Shown here in pieces: positions 1-6,607 of a stretch of 27,304 bases of DNA. Within the stretch, counting starts at the first letter, position 1; every line of letters begins with the position of its first letter. The notes below the pieces were generated by a model. It had not been told where the DNA came from. It ran no database searches and saw only the letters and a list, made by a program, of their open reading frames with translations. Position numbers and translations under genes: made by a program. This stretch comes from Actinomycetes bacterium. GTDB taxonomy: Bacteria; Actinomycetota; Actinomycetes; Propionibacteriales; Propionibacteriaceae. The stretch is from contig JAEZZG010000041.1 of assembly GCA_023442485.1 (NCBI GenBank), positions 1 to 27,304 of the forward strand, given 5' to 3'.

Positions 1-191
1 AATCCTGGAAGGCTGCCCGAGGCGAAGGGGAAGCGATGCAGGTTGACTACGATTTCCTCGACGCAATGGCACTCGGGATGCCGCCAACGGGAGGATTGGG
101 CATAGGATTAGATCGCTTGGTTATGGCCTTGACAGATACCACAATCCGCCAGGTTTTGGCCTTTCCTTTCGTTCGTCCACTACCCAGTTGA
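1..191 (+). CDS. lysS: Lysyl-tRNA synthetase (class II), C-terminal end
   Basis: Partial gene entering from the left edge; codons start at position 3 and it ends at TGA 189-191. The 62 visible residues contain the class II aminoacyl-tRNA synthetase motif 3 (GGLGIGLDRLV, with the ATP-binding arginine). They also contain the typical LysRS tail (GMPPTGG before it, then TIRQVLAFPFVRP). The enzyme charges tRNA-Lys with lysine in the cytoplasm. Only the tail is visible, so I cannot tell LysS from the LysX type, in which the same catalytic domain is fused to a membrane lysyl-phosphatidylglycerol synthase. The next ORF, a UspA fragment, starts 7 bp after the stop. Confidence 0.85.
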   Translation, partial: SWKAARGEGEAMQVDYDFLDAMALGMPPTGGLGIGLDRLVMALTDTTIRQVLAFPFVRPLPS

Positions 192-198
192 TGCAGCC

Positions 199-351
199 AT
201 GATCATCGTCGGAGGGCAAGCTCCAGGATTCGGTTCGGCGATGCACAGACTCCTCGAAGGTGCGGTTTCGACGCACCTGGCTAGTCATCAGCATCGTCCG
301 GTCCTAGTCGTCCCCACCGCCGTCGTCGATTGGAAAACACCATTATCATGA
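199..351 (+). pseudogene. UspA-like C-terminal fragment (50 aa)
   Basis: A 50-codon ORF starting at ATG 199 and ending at TGA 349-351, 7 bp after the synthetase gene. Its sequence fits only the last third of a universal stress protein domain: a leading IIVGG strand, a glycine-spaced ATP-loop region (G..PGFGSAMHRLLEGAVS) and the terminal strand HRPVLVVP. A usual Usp domain is about 140 residues. The N-terminal two thirds cannot be upstream, because the same frame has a stop near position 103 and the synthetase occupies that DNA. The Ser/Thr after the second loop glycine is Ala here. The stop overlaps the next start codon as ATGA. I read it as a remnant left by a deletion; a translated mini-protein is not excluded. 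Confidence 0.6.
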
Positions 352-638
352 CGAGACCTTGGCTGAGGCCTGCCACCGCCGCATTGGTGTTTGCGGGAGG
401 AGTAGCAGGCACGTTCACCCGCGCCGTCTTAGGGATGAGCTATCCCACCCTAGACGGTGGATTCCCGTGGACCACCTTTTCGATCAACATCAGCGGTTCC
501 GTGTTGCTGGCTGTAGTGACGGGGATGGTTCCCTTTATTGTGAACAGCCGTGCCGCAGCCGTCCTGGCCGTCGCAACCGCGATCGCGTGTTGCACTGTCG
601 CCTTGCTGGGAATTGTGGTCGGGCGGGCTTTGGCTTAG
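348..638 (+). CDS. crcB: CrcB/Fluc-like fluoride channel protein lacking third membrane segment (probable remnant)
   Basis: The start is ATG 348, which overlaps the upstream stop (ATGA) and gives 96 residues; an in-frame GTG at 330 is less likely. The N-terminal half is a good match to CrcB/Fluc: the glycine-rich first helix ending in R (AGGVAGTFTRAVLG) and the second-helix signature SINISGSVLLAVVTG, with the conserved Asn. The C-terminus (VALLGIVVGRALA) matches the fourth helix. Missing in between is the third helix with the Phe-box region (family pattern GFCGGLTTFSTF), whose phenylalanines line the fluoride path. Full-length family members are about 120-130 residues. The family works as a dual-topology dimer exporting fluoride. 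With this internal deletion, function as a fluoride channel is doubtful, and no second crcB lies in the window. Confidence 0.65.
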   Translation: MTRPWLRPATAALVFAGGVAGTFTRAVLGMSYPTLDGGFPWTTFSINISGSVLLAVVTGMVPFIVNSRAAAVLAVATAIACCTVALLGIVVGRALA

Positions 639-746
639 GAGTGAGACATCCTGAGGCCAAACTGGCGAAAATACTAGAAATTACTTGCCGAATCACTAGC
701 ATAGTGGCCAAGCCGCGAAGAGTTGGTGCGTTGAGCATGAGTCCAG

Positions 747-762
747 CGCACTGGTTAGTGCG
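747..762 (+). promoter_or_regulatory. Small hairpin just upstream of the mtrA ribosome binding site
   Basis: CGCACT (747-752), loop GGTT, AGTGCG (757-762): a perfect 6-bp stem with a 4-nt loop, ending a few bases before the purine-rich RBS (AAAAGGGG) of mtrA. It could influence mtrA mRNA stability or translation. With only six base pairs, chance occurrence is possible. Confidence 0.3.
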
Positions 763-778
763 AGAAAAGGGGACATAT

Positions 779-1483
779 ATGGCCGTCGGGAAAGATCTCA
801 TCTTGGTCATTGATGACGATGTCTCCTTGTCAGAAATGTTGCAGATCGTCTTGCGTAAGGAAGGCTACGACACCGCGTGGTGTGGCAACGGTGCTGACGC
901 AATCGATGTGGTTCAGCAAACCAATCCGGCCTTGATTTTGCTTGACGTCATGCTGCCCGGGCTCAACGGGATTGACGTGTGCAAGAAGATTCGCAATGAG
1001 TTGCAATCGGGCGTCCCGATCGTGATGCTGACCGCCAGATCTGACACCGCTGACGTCGTCACCGGTCTCGAAGCTGGCGCTGATGACTACATCCCCAAGC
1101 CGTTCAAGCCGAGGGAACTGTTTGCGCGTGTCAAGGCGAGACTGCGCCACTTCGATGAGGTGGGTTCCTTCGACGTTTCTACCTTGAAGGCCGGTGACCT
1201 CGAGGTTGATGTCGCCGCCCACGAAGTCAGGCGCGCCGGTCAGCCGATCAACTTGACTCCGCTCGAGTTTGATCTGCTGCTTGCCTTGGCGAAGAAACCA
1301 AATCAGGTGTTTTCACGAGAGTCGCTGTTGGAGCAGGTTTGGGGGTACCGGCACGCATCCGACACTAGGCTCGTCAACGTCCATGTTCAGCGGTTGAGGT
1401 CAAAAATCGAGCTCGATCCGGAACGTCCTCAGATCGTGTTGACGGTCAGAGGTGTGGGATATAAGGCCTGTGACCCCGAGTAG
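779..1483 (+). CDS. mtrA: Two-component response regulator MtrA
   Basis: 234 residues, the usual OmpR-family length. The receiver domain (about 1-120) shows the acidic pocket DDD at 12-14, phospho-acceptor Asp56 in LLDVMLPG, Thr85 in MLTAR and Lys107 in PKPF. The C-terminal winged helix (about 135-230) has NLTPLEFDLL and the ending TVRGVGYKA. In actinobacteria MtrA, phosphorylated by MtrB, controls cell-wall hydrolase, division and osmotic-response genes. ATG 779 was chosen because AAAAGGGG lies about 6 nt upstream and the protein then begins right at the receiver domain. An in-frame ATG at 737 would add a 14-residue unstructured stretch. It is followed by mtrB and lpqB, the canonical operon. 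Confidence 0.93.
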   Translation: MAVGKDLILVIDDDVSLSEMLQIVLRKEGYDTAWCGNGADAIDVVQQTNPALILLDVMLPGLNGIDVCKKIRNELQSGVPIVMLTARSDTADVVTGLEAGADDYIPKPFKPRELFARVKARLRHFDEVGSFDVSTLKAGDLEVDVAAHEVRRAGQPINLTPLEFDLLLALAKKPNQVFSRESLLEQVWGYRHASDTRLVNVHVQRLRSKIELDPERPQIVLTVRGVGYKACDPE

Positions 1484-3041
1484 GTCTTTGCCTTCAGGCA
1501 AGGTTTTCACCAAGATTTCGAGGTTTTGGTGGTCATCTCTTCCGTTGAGGGTGATCACCACCACCTTGCTGGCGTCAATGGTGGTGGTCACAGTCACGTC
1601 GTGGCTACTGATCAGCCAAGTAACCAAAGGGGTCATTGACGCCAAGAAACAGCAATCCATCTCGGTTGCTCAAACCCAGCTCGATAAGCTGCAGTCCCAG
1701 CTAGGCGGCGCGGACCTGAAGGTGTCATCGTTCTATGAGAGGATCAGCCAAGTCGTCGACGAAGTCGCCCAGCAAGCCTCGGACTTCTATCTCGTCGTTG
1801 ATGGGCCGGTGTCAACCTTCGTGTCCCCACAGATTGAGGCAACCACCGTCCCCGACTCCATCCGGGTAGACATCGCCAACAACCCAGGCGTCTACATCGT
1901 CCCTACCGAAGTTCACTTTCGGCAAGGCTCTAACTCCACTAATGAGACTCCAGACGTCCCCGGTTTCGTCGTCGGCGGGGTTATCAGGGCCGCAGCCCAA
2001 GGAATCCAGGTGCCAGTCTTTCTCGTGTTCCCCGCCACCCAAGAAGCTGAGACGCTCACTGCCGTCAACCGAGCTGTGTTGTCGTCGGGGGCATTGATGA
2101 TTTGTTTGCTTGTCGGAGTCGCCTACCTGATTACAAAACAAACCACGACGCCGATTCGACGAGCCGCCGTTGTCGCAGAATCTCTGGCAGAAGGCCACCT
2201 CGACAAGAGGCTCACTATTCGCGGAATGGACGACATCGGCAGGCTCGGCCGATCCATGAATCACATGGCGGATGAGCTGCAATCTCAGATCGTGCGACTA
2301 GAACAGCTCTCAGATCTGCAACAACGCTTCGTCTCCGACGTCTCCCACGAGTTGCGCACCCCCGTGACCACCGTGCGAATGGCGACCGACCTTCTCTACG
2401 AGTCCCGAGACGAACTGACTGGAGATAGTCAGCGCTCCGTGGAACTACTCAACAATGAACTCAACCGCTTCGAGACCTTGTTGGCTGATCTACTCGAGAT
2501 TTCCCGCTTTGATTCAGGCGCTGCCGAACTGATGCTCGAAGAGTGTGACCTGGCTGATCTCGTCTGTCAGGAAGTCGAACTGGCTAGGGGAGTTGCTGCA
2601 TCCATGAACACCTCACTGGTCAGCCATGCCAACACCTGCATCCGAGTCAGCATTGACCCACGCCGAATCTCTCGGATCATCCGCAACCTACTCAACAACG
2701 CCATCGAACATGGTGAAGGTAACCCAGTCGTTGTTGACGTCGCTGCCAACGACGAATGCGCCGTGGTTCGGGTGACGGACTCAGGCTCAGGTTTCGATTC
2801 CAGTCACGTCGAAAACATTTTTGAACGGTTCTGGCGAGCCGACCCGTCAAGAAAACGTACCCTTGGCGGAACCGGCCTAGGCCTATCAATCTCCCGCGAA
2901 GACGCCAAACTTCACGGCGGTGTCCTCGACGCCGCAGGCGAACCCGGCGTGGGGGCGAGTTTCCGCCTGATCCTGCCTCTGGCCCCCGACGCAGATTTGA
3001 CTCACCCTCCGCTCGATCTCAACCCAGGAGGTCAGAGATGA
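1470..3041 (+). CDS. mtrB: Sensor histidine kinase MtrB
   Basis: 523 residues from GTG 1470, or 529 from GTG 1452; neither has a strong ribosome binding site and both overlap the 3' end of mtrA. Order: TM1 about 27-51, an extracytoplasmic sensor region of about 150 residues, TM2 about 202-222, a HAMP linker containing TPIRRAAVVAESLAEG, then the kinase core. The phospho-acceptor is His293 in the H-box SHELRTP. The N-box is NLLNNAIEH, the G1 box DSGSGF, the F-box FERFWRAD and the G2 box GGTGLGLS, so all ATP-binding boxes are intact. It phosphorylates MtrA at the membrane. Its end overlaps lpqB by ATGA, implying translational coupling. Confidence 0.92.
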   Translation: MTPSRSLPSGKVFTKISRFWWSSLPLRVITTTLLASMVVVTVTSWLLISQVTKGVIDAKKQQSISVAQTQLDKLQSQLGGADLKVSSFYERISQVVDEVAQQASDFYLVVDGPVSTFVSPQIEATTVPDSIRVDIANNPGVYIVPTEVHFRQGSNSTNETPDVPGFVVGGVIRAAAQGIQVPVFLVFPATQEAETLTAVNRAVLSSGALMICLLVGVAYLITKQTTTPIRRAAVVAESLAEGHLDKRLTIRGMDDIGRLGRSMNHMADELQSQIVRLEQLSDLQQRFVSDVSHELRTPVTTVRMATDLLYESRDELTGDSQRSVELLNNELNRFETLLADLLEISRFDSGAAELMLEECDLADLVCQEVELARGVAASMNTSLVSHANTCIRVSIDPRRISRIIRNLLNNAIEHGEGNPVVVDVAANDECAVVRVTDSGSGFDSSHVENIFERFWRADPSRKRTLGGTGLGLSISREDAKLHGGVLDAAGEPGVGASFRLILPLAPDADLTHPPLDLNPGGQR

Positions 3042-4810
3042 GCCGCACCATACTCCGTTGGCTCTCGGTGTCGCTGTGCTTCGGCGTTCTCATGGCGCTG
3101 CCGGGATGTGCCTCCCTCCCGACGTCTGGGCCGGTTGAAAGAGTCGAACAACCCATCTTCCCTGATACTCGTGACGGTGTTGAAATCGCGCCGGCACCGC
3201 CGCCCCCGGGAGCTAGTCGCGAGGCGATCGTTGCTGGTTTCTTACTGGCGATGACATCGTCTGATTCCTCATATACCGAAGCTCGGCAATATCTAGCCCC
3301 TGGTGTGCGCGAAACCTGGGTTCCAGAATCAGGAACCGTGATCTATGACGCCACCGGTCATCCGCCAATCCTGGCCGGGGATGCCGTCGTCATCGAAGCC
3401 CCCCTCGTGGGTCGGCTCGACTCTGCTGGGCGCTACATCTCCGGGAATCTCGAACCGGTCAAACACAGCTTTACCTTGGTCTTGGTGGACGGCGAATGGC
3501 GAATCGCTAATCCCCCCGACGGTGTGATGGTCTCGGAATATCTGTTTGAGCGGACCTATCACAAGGTGCCGCTGTATTTCTTGAATCGCCATCAAGACGC
3601 CTTGGTGGCGGACTGGGTTTACCTGACCGAGAAGGACTACAACCCAACAAATGTGATCGAGCACCTGCTCGAGGGGCCATCGACCTGGTTATCTGCCTCA
3701 GTGACGTCGGCAATCCCGGAAGACACCCAACTATCGATCGGGTCGATCGCAGTGGATCAGCGCGGGGTGGCCACCTTGCCGCTATCCCGCAATATTAACG
3801 CCTTGCCCAATGATCAGCGGCTACAACTTGCGGCTCAAGTCATGGCTACGTTGCGGGTCTTCCCGGAGATCACCGGGTTGAAGATCATGGTCTCGGGTGG
3901 AGTCTATTCGGTGCCCAACAATGACCAAGAAGGAATCATCACCCCCGCCGGGGTCAGTGGTATCACGGCGGGGCCTCGGGTGGAAGGAACCGGACTCTAC
4001 GGCGTCAAAGACGGGCTAATCGGCCGGATCAGCGCCACCGGCACCTTCGACCCGATCGCTGGCACGCTTGGACTCAGCGCCGCTTCAGACGGTATTGCCG
4101 AGTTCGCGATTCGTCGCGATAGCAATCAGGTAGCCACCATCTCGGCTGACCGCACGAAGGTGACCTTGTCCTCACTCATCGTGGCTAATGGCGTCGTCAC
4201 AGTGGCAGCTACTGGAACCGGGCTTCACTCCTTGCAGTTCTTCAACAATGAGCTGTGGTTCGCAGGCTTGCGGAATCACACCCCGGTGATCTATCGCTAT
4301 TCCGAACCAACGGGGCTGATGGAGATGGCCCTGCCAGATCATGCCGGTTCTGAAATCTCCTCCTTTGCCGTTTCCTACGACTCCACCAGAATCGCGATCA
4401 CCTTGAAGAATTCGGCCGGAGAGCGGTTCGGAATGGCTCGGATCGCGGGGACGAATCAGCTCCACATTGATGGTTGGCAGGAGATGGTGTTGAGTACCTC
4501 TCGCGGCAAGCTGAATGAGTTCAAGCAGCTCCACTGGAGCGGAGCCGAGAACGTGGTCGTGATCGGATCGACCTCGTCGTCCCAGCGCAGTGGCGTCTAC
4601 CAGATTCACTGTGACGGGTCTAAGGTGACGTCTCTGGGGCCGATTGACGGATCTGTCCCCGTGACGATCACCACCTCGGCAGACGGTGACCATCCAGAAC
4701 TGTGGATGCTTTCGTCTCAAGGCGAAGTATGGATTCACGAGGATCAGTCCCGGTGGCGAACCCTGGTGTCAGGTATCGCTTTAATCTCCCATTCGGTCAA
4801 CGCTCCTTAG
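3038..4810 (+). CDS. lpqB: Lipoprotein LpqB
   Basis: 590 residues with a lipoprotein signal: basic start, hydrophobic stretch, lipobox LPGC with Cys24 as the predicted lipidated residue. A GerMN-type domain lies roughly at 200-290 (including VATLPLSRNINALPNDQRLQLAAQ), followed by a C-terminal half with repeated short beta-strand segments resembling the LpqB propeller-like region. LpqB binds the extracytoplasmic part of MtrB and tunes MtrA phosphorylation. A strong ribosome binding site (AGGAGG) precedes the ATG, which overlaps the mtrB stop. No clear terminator follows before comF. Confidence 0.92.
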   Translation: MSRTILRWLSVSLCFGVLMALPGCASLPTSGPVERVEQPIFPDTRDGVEIAPAPPPPGASREAIVAGFLLAMTSSDSSYTEARQYLAPGVRETWVPESGTVIYDATGHPPILAGDAVVIEAPLVGRLDSAGRYISGNLEPVKHSFTLVLVDGEWRIANPPDGVMVSEYLFERTYHKVPLYFLNRHQDALVADWVYLTEKDYNPTNVIEHLLEGPSTWLSASVTSAIPEDTQLSIGSIAVDQRGVATLPLSRNINALPNDQRLQLAAQVMATLRVFPEITGLKIMVSGGVYSVPNNDQEGIITPAGVSGITAGPRVEGTGLYGVKDGLIGRISATGTFDPIAGTLGLSAASDGIAEFAIRRDSNQVATISADRTKVTLSSLIVANGVVTVAATGTGLHSLQFFNNELWFAGLRNHTPVIYRYSEPTGLMEMALPDHAGSEISSFAVSYDSTRIAITLKNSAGERFGMARIAGTNQLHIDGWQEMVLSTSRGKLNEFKQLHWSGAENVVVIGSTSSSQRSGVYQIHCDGSKVTSLGPIDGSVPVTITTSADGDHPELWMLSSQGEVWIHEDQSRWRTLVSGIALISHSVNAP

Positions 4811-4831
4811 CGCAACGCCGCTCAGGAGTTC

Positions 4832-4860
4832 TTATCCACATGCAGACAAATGTCTAGCCT
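4832..4860 (+). promoter_or_regulatory. Candidate promoter of comF overlapping a DnaA-box-like 9-mer and a small palindrome
   Basis: TTATCC (4832-4837) and TAGCCT (4855-4860) are separated by exactly 17 bp and lie just upstream of the comF start. The -35 candidate is the first part of TTATCCACA (4832-4840), identical to the consensus DnaA box. The spacer holds the perfect palindrome AGACA-AA-TGTCT (4844-4855), which runs one base into the -10. The arrangement is what a regulated promoter would look like, but every element is short and could be coincidental. Confidence 0.3.
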
Positions 4861-4878
4861 ATCTGCGACATCATCAAC

Positions 4879-5646
4879 ATGAATCACCGATACAGATTGA
4901 GCCGTCCACCAGTAGCTAGTGTGTTGGGTTCCCTCGCAGAAGCCGCCCGTGATCTGTGGCTCGGCGAGCAGTGTTTGGGGTGTTTGAAACCTGGATGAAT
5001 CCTCTGCCCGCCCTGTCGCCACGACCTCGTCAACGGCCCTGTCGGCTGGATTGATCGACCACCGCGCGATGATGGCCTGCCCTGGTGCGGGGGAGTCCCC
5101 GTAATCAGTGGAGGTAACTACCGCTCGGTTGCGGGAGCGGCGATCGTGGCGTTCAAAGACGGGAATGCGTATCGCCTGCACAAGGTTCTCGGGCAGAGAC
5201 TGGCTGCACTAATCTCCTCGACGCTTGATCTGGCAACGAAGAAGGTGACGATGGTGCCGGTGCCGTCGAGCCCGAAAGCTATCCGCAGGCGTGGGTTTTC
5301 GCACATGAGCTGCATCGGTCAGGTCGCCGCAGGCTGGTTGCAGACCTCGGGTGTCGAGGCGCAGGTGTGTCAGGCATTGACTCAATCCGGAGGGATTGAT
5401 CAAACCTTGCTCACCAAGGCAGGCCGGAGTGTCAATAAGATCGGAAAGATTGGCTTCACCGGGGTTGCACCAACTCAGCAGAGCGGGGCAGTGACTATCT
5501 TGATTGACGACATCTGTACCACGGGGTCAACCCTGCACCAATCGTGGATGATGCTTCGTCTCAACCGAGTGCAAGTTGATGGAGCGGCAGTCGTCACCCA
5601 TGTGGTTTTCGACGAAAACAACCCCGAGGTTGAATCGAGAAGGTAA
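4879..5646 (+). pseudogene. comF: ComF-family phosphoribosyltransferase interrupted by an in-frame stop
   Basis: Reading from ATG 4879 gives the expected ComF N-terminus: a helix, then the first zinc-finger half CLGC. TGA at 4996-4998 then interrupts it after residue 39. The same frame continues without a shift through CPPC, a later WCG, and the phosphoribosyltransferase domain. That domain has VPVPSSPKAIRRRGFSH, the DQTLLTKAGRSVNK segment and the PRPP loop LIDDICTTGST. Without the stop the protein would be 255 residues. An ORF restarting at GTG 5146 could supply a 166-residue piece lacking the zinc finger. ComF is an inner-side component of natural DNA uptake. The position between lpqB and hpf matches the Rv3242c locus. 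One nonsense mutation, a sequencing error, or a reinitiated truncated protein are the alternatives. Confidence 0.8.
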
Positions 5647-5737
5647 CGTAGAGACCACAAAAGACGGCTTGTCATTGCCGGTTGAGCAAACCTGTCGAGG
5701 CTATCTGCTTCGTATTTTGGGTCGCTCCGATAGGGCT

Positions 5738-5773
5738 TTGACTAGCTGATATATGGTTTCTTGCACTAGTCAA
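5738..5773 (+). repeat. Inverted repeat TTGACTAG/CTAGTCAA in the hpf leader
   Basis: TTGACTAG (5738-5745) and its perfect reverse complement CTAGTCAA (5766-5773) flank a 20-nt AT-rich spacer. The right arm ends in the first bases of the strong hpf ribosome binding site AAGGAGG (5772-5778). It could be an operator with widely spaced half sites, or an RNA hairpin that partly hides the binding site. Which one is not decidable from the sequence. Confidence 0.45.
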
Positions 5774-5784
5774 GGAGGACTGTC

Positions 5785-6387
5785 ATGGACGTCACTATTA
5801 CCGGCCGCAAAATCACCATTAGCGACGATGTCCGAGAGCAAGTAGCTGCCCGACTCAAGAGCGTAGAAAAACTGCGTGATCGGATTATTAGGGTAGAGGT
5901 TGAGTTCAGCCTGAATAATCAAAAAGGCACTCCTGATGACATGATTGATAGCCAGATCACCTTGCGGAGTCGTGGCCCTGTGGTTCGGGCCGAGGCGTGT
6001 GCCTCTGACAAGATGGTCGCATTTGATAAAGCCCTCGATAAGCTCATGGCTCAGTTGCGTCGAGCCGCTGATCGTCGTAAGTCTCGTCGTGGTCTGCGCC
6101 CCATGCCGCAGGCCCTGCCCGACGTCGTCGCCCCGGAGGCGAAGGATGATGAAATCCCGGTGAAGAACATCTCCGGTATTGAAGTCACCGGAGATGGGCC
6201 GTTGGTGGTGAGAGAAAAGACGTTCTCCTCTGAGCCGCTCACCTTGGCTCAAGCCCTTGACGAGATGGAGCTAGTCGGCCACGACTTCTTCCTCTATGTC
6301 GACCGCGACACCTCGTTGCCTTCCGTTGTCTACCGCAGACGCGCCTACGACTACGGTGTTATCCACTTGGAGACACCGAAGCAGTAG
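5785..6387 (+). CDS. hpf: Ribosome hibernation promoting factor, long form
   Basis: 200 residues, the length of long HPF. The N-terminal S30AE/YfiA domain (about 1-100) begins MDVTITGRKITISDDV and contains a basic helix-rich region. A variable linker rich in Pro/Ala follows (about 105-135). The C-terminal dimerisation domain (about 145-198) has QALDEMELVGHDFFLYVDR and VVYRRRAYDYGVI. The protein binds the 30S subunit and pairs ribosomes into inactive 100S dimers in slow growth or stress. The strong AAGGAGG lies 6 nt before ATG 5785. Position between comF and secA is the usual actinobacterial order. A rho-independent terminator follows. Confidence 0.93.
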   Translation: MDVTITGRKITISDDVREQVAARLKSVEKLRDRIIRVEVEFSLNNQKGTPDDMIDSQITLRSRGPVVRAEACASDKMVAFDKALDKLMAQLRRAADRRKSRRGLRPMPQALPDVVAPEAKDDEIPVKNISGIEVTGDGPLVVREKTFSSEPLTLAQALDEMELVGHDFFLYVDRDTSLPSVVYRRRAYDYGVIHLETPKQ

Positions 6388-6422
6388 ATCGAGTTGTGAA
6401 GATCTGTAGCTAGATGACTCTT

Positions 6423-6470
6423 CCGGTCTGGGTGTGGACATACCCGCCCCAGGCCGGTTTCATTTGTTTA
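6423..6470 (+). terminator. Rho-independent terminator after hpf
   Basis: CCGGTCTGGG (6423-6432) pairs with CCCAGGCCGG (6448-6457) through ten pairs, one of them a T-G wobble, with a 15-nt loop. A T-rich run (TTTCATTTGTTT) follows. It lies 36 bp after the hpf stop and separates hpf from secA. Confidence 0.75.
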
Positions 6471-6553
6471 CCGCGGTGGCAGGCGGTGCGGGCGTCCCAG
6501 GGCTTCGTCGTGATTCGTTTGTCTTCTCGGGTGCGGTATTGTGGATCCGGCAA

Positions 6554-6559
6554 TATAGT
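6554..6559 (+). promoter_or_regulatory. Candidate -10 element for secA
   Basis: TATAGT lies 48 bp before the secA start and just downstream of the hpf terminator, so a promoter is expected here. No convincing -35 is present at 16-18 bp spacing, as is common in actinobacteria. Confidence 0.35.
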
Positions 6560-6607
6560 TGATCGAACGCGCACCATTCGGGCAGACAACAGTTAGAAGG
6601 ACACACG

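Noticed and set aside
359..778. Long N-terminal extension of mtrA back to 359
   Set aside because: It is merely an open frame across crcB; the receiver domain starts at 779 with a ribosome binding site just before it.
4996..4998. Recoding of the comF TGA as selenocysteine or tryptophan
   Set aside because: No SECIS-like hairpin was evident after it, the position is not a cysteine in the family, and TGA ends several intact genes in the window.
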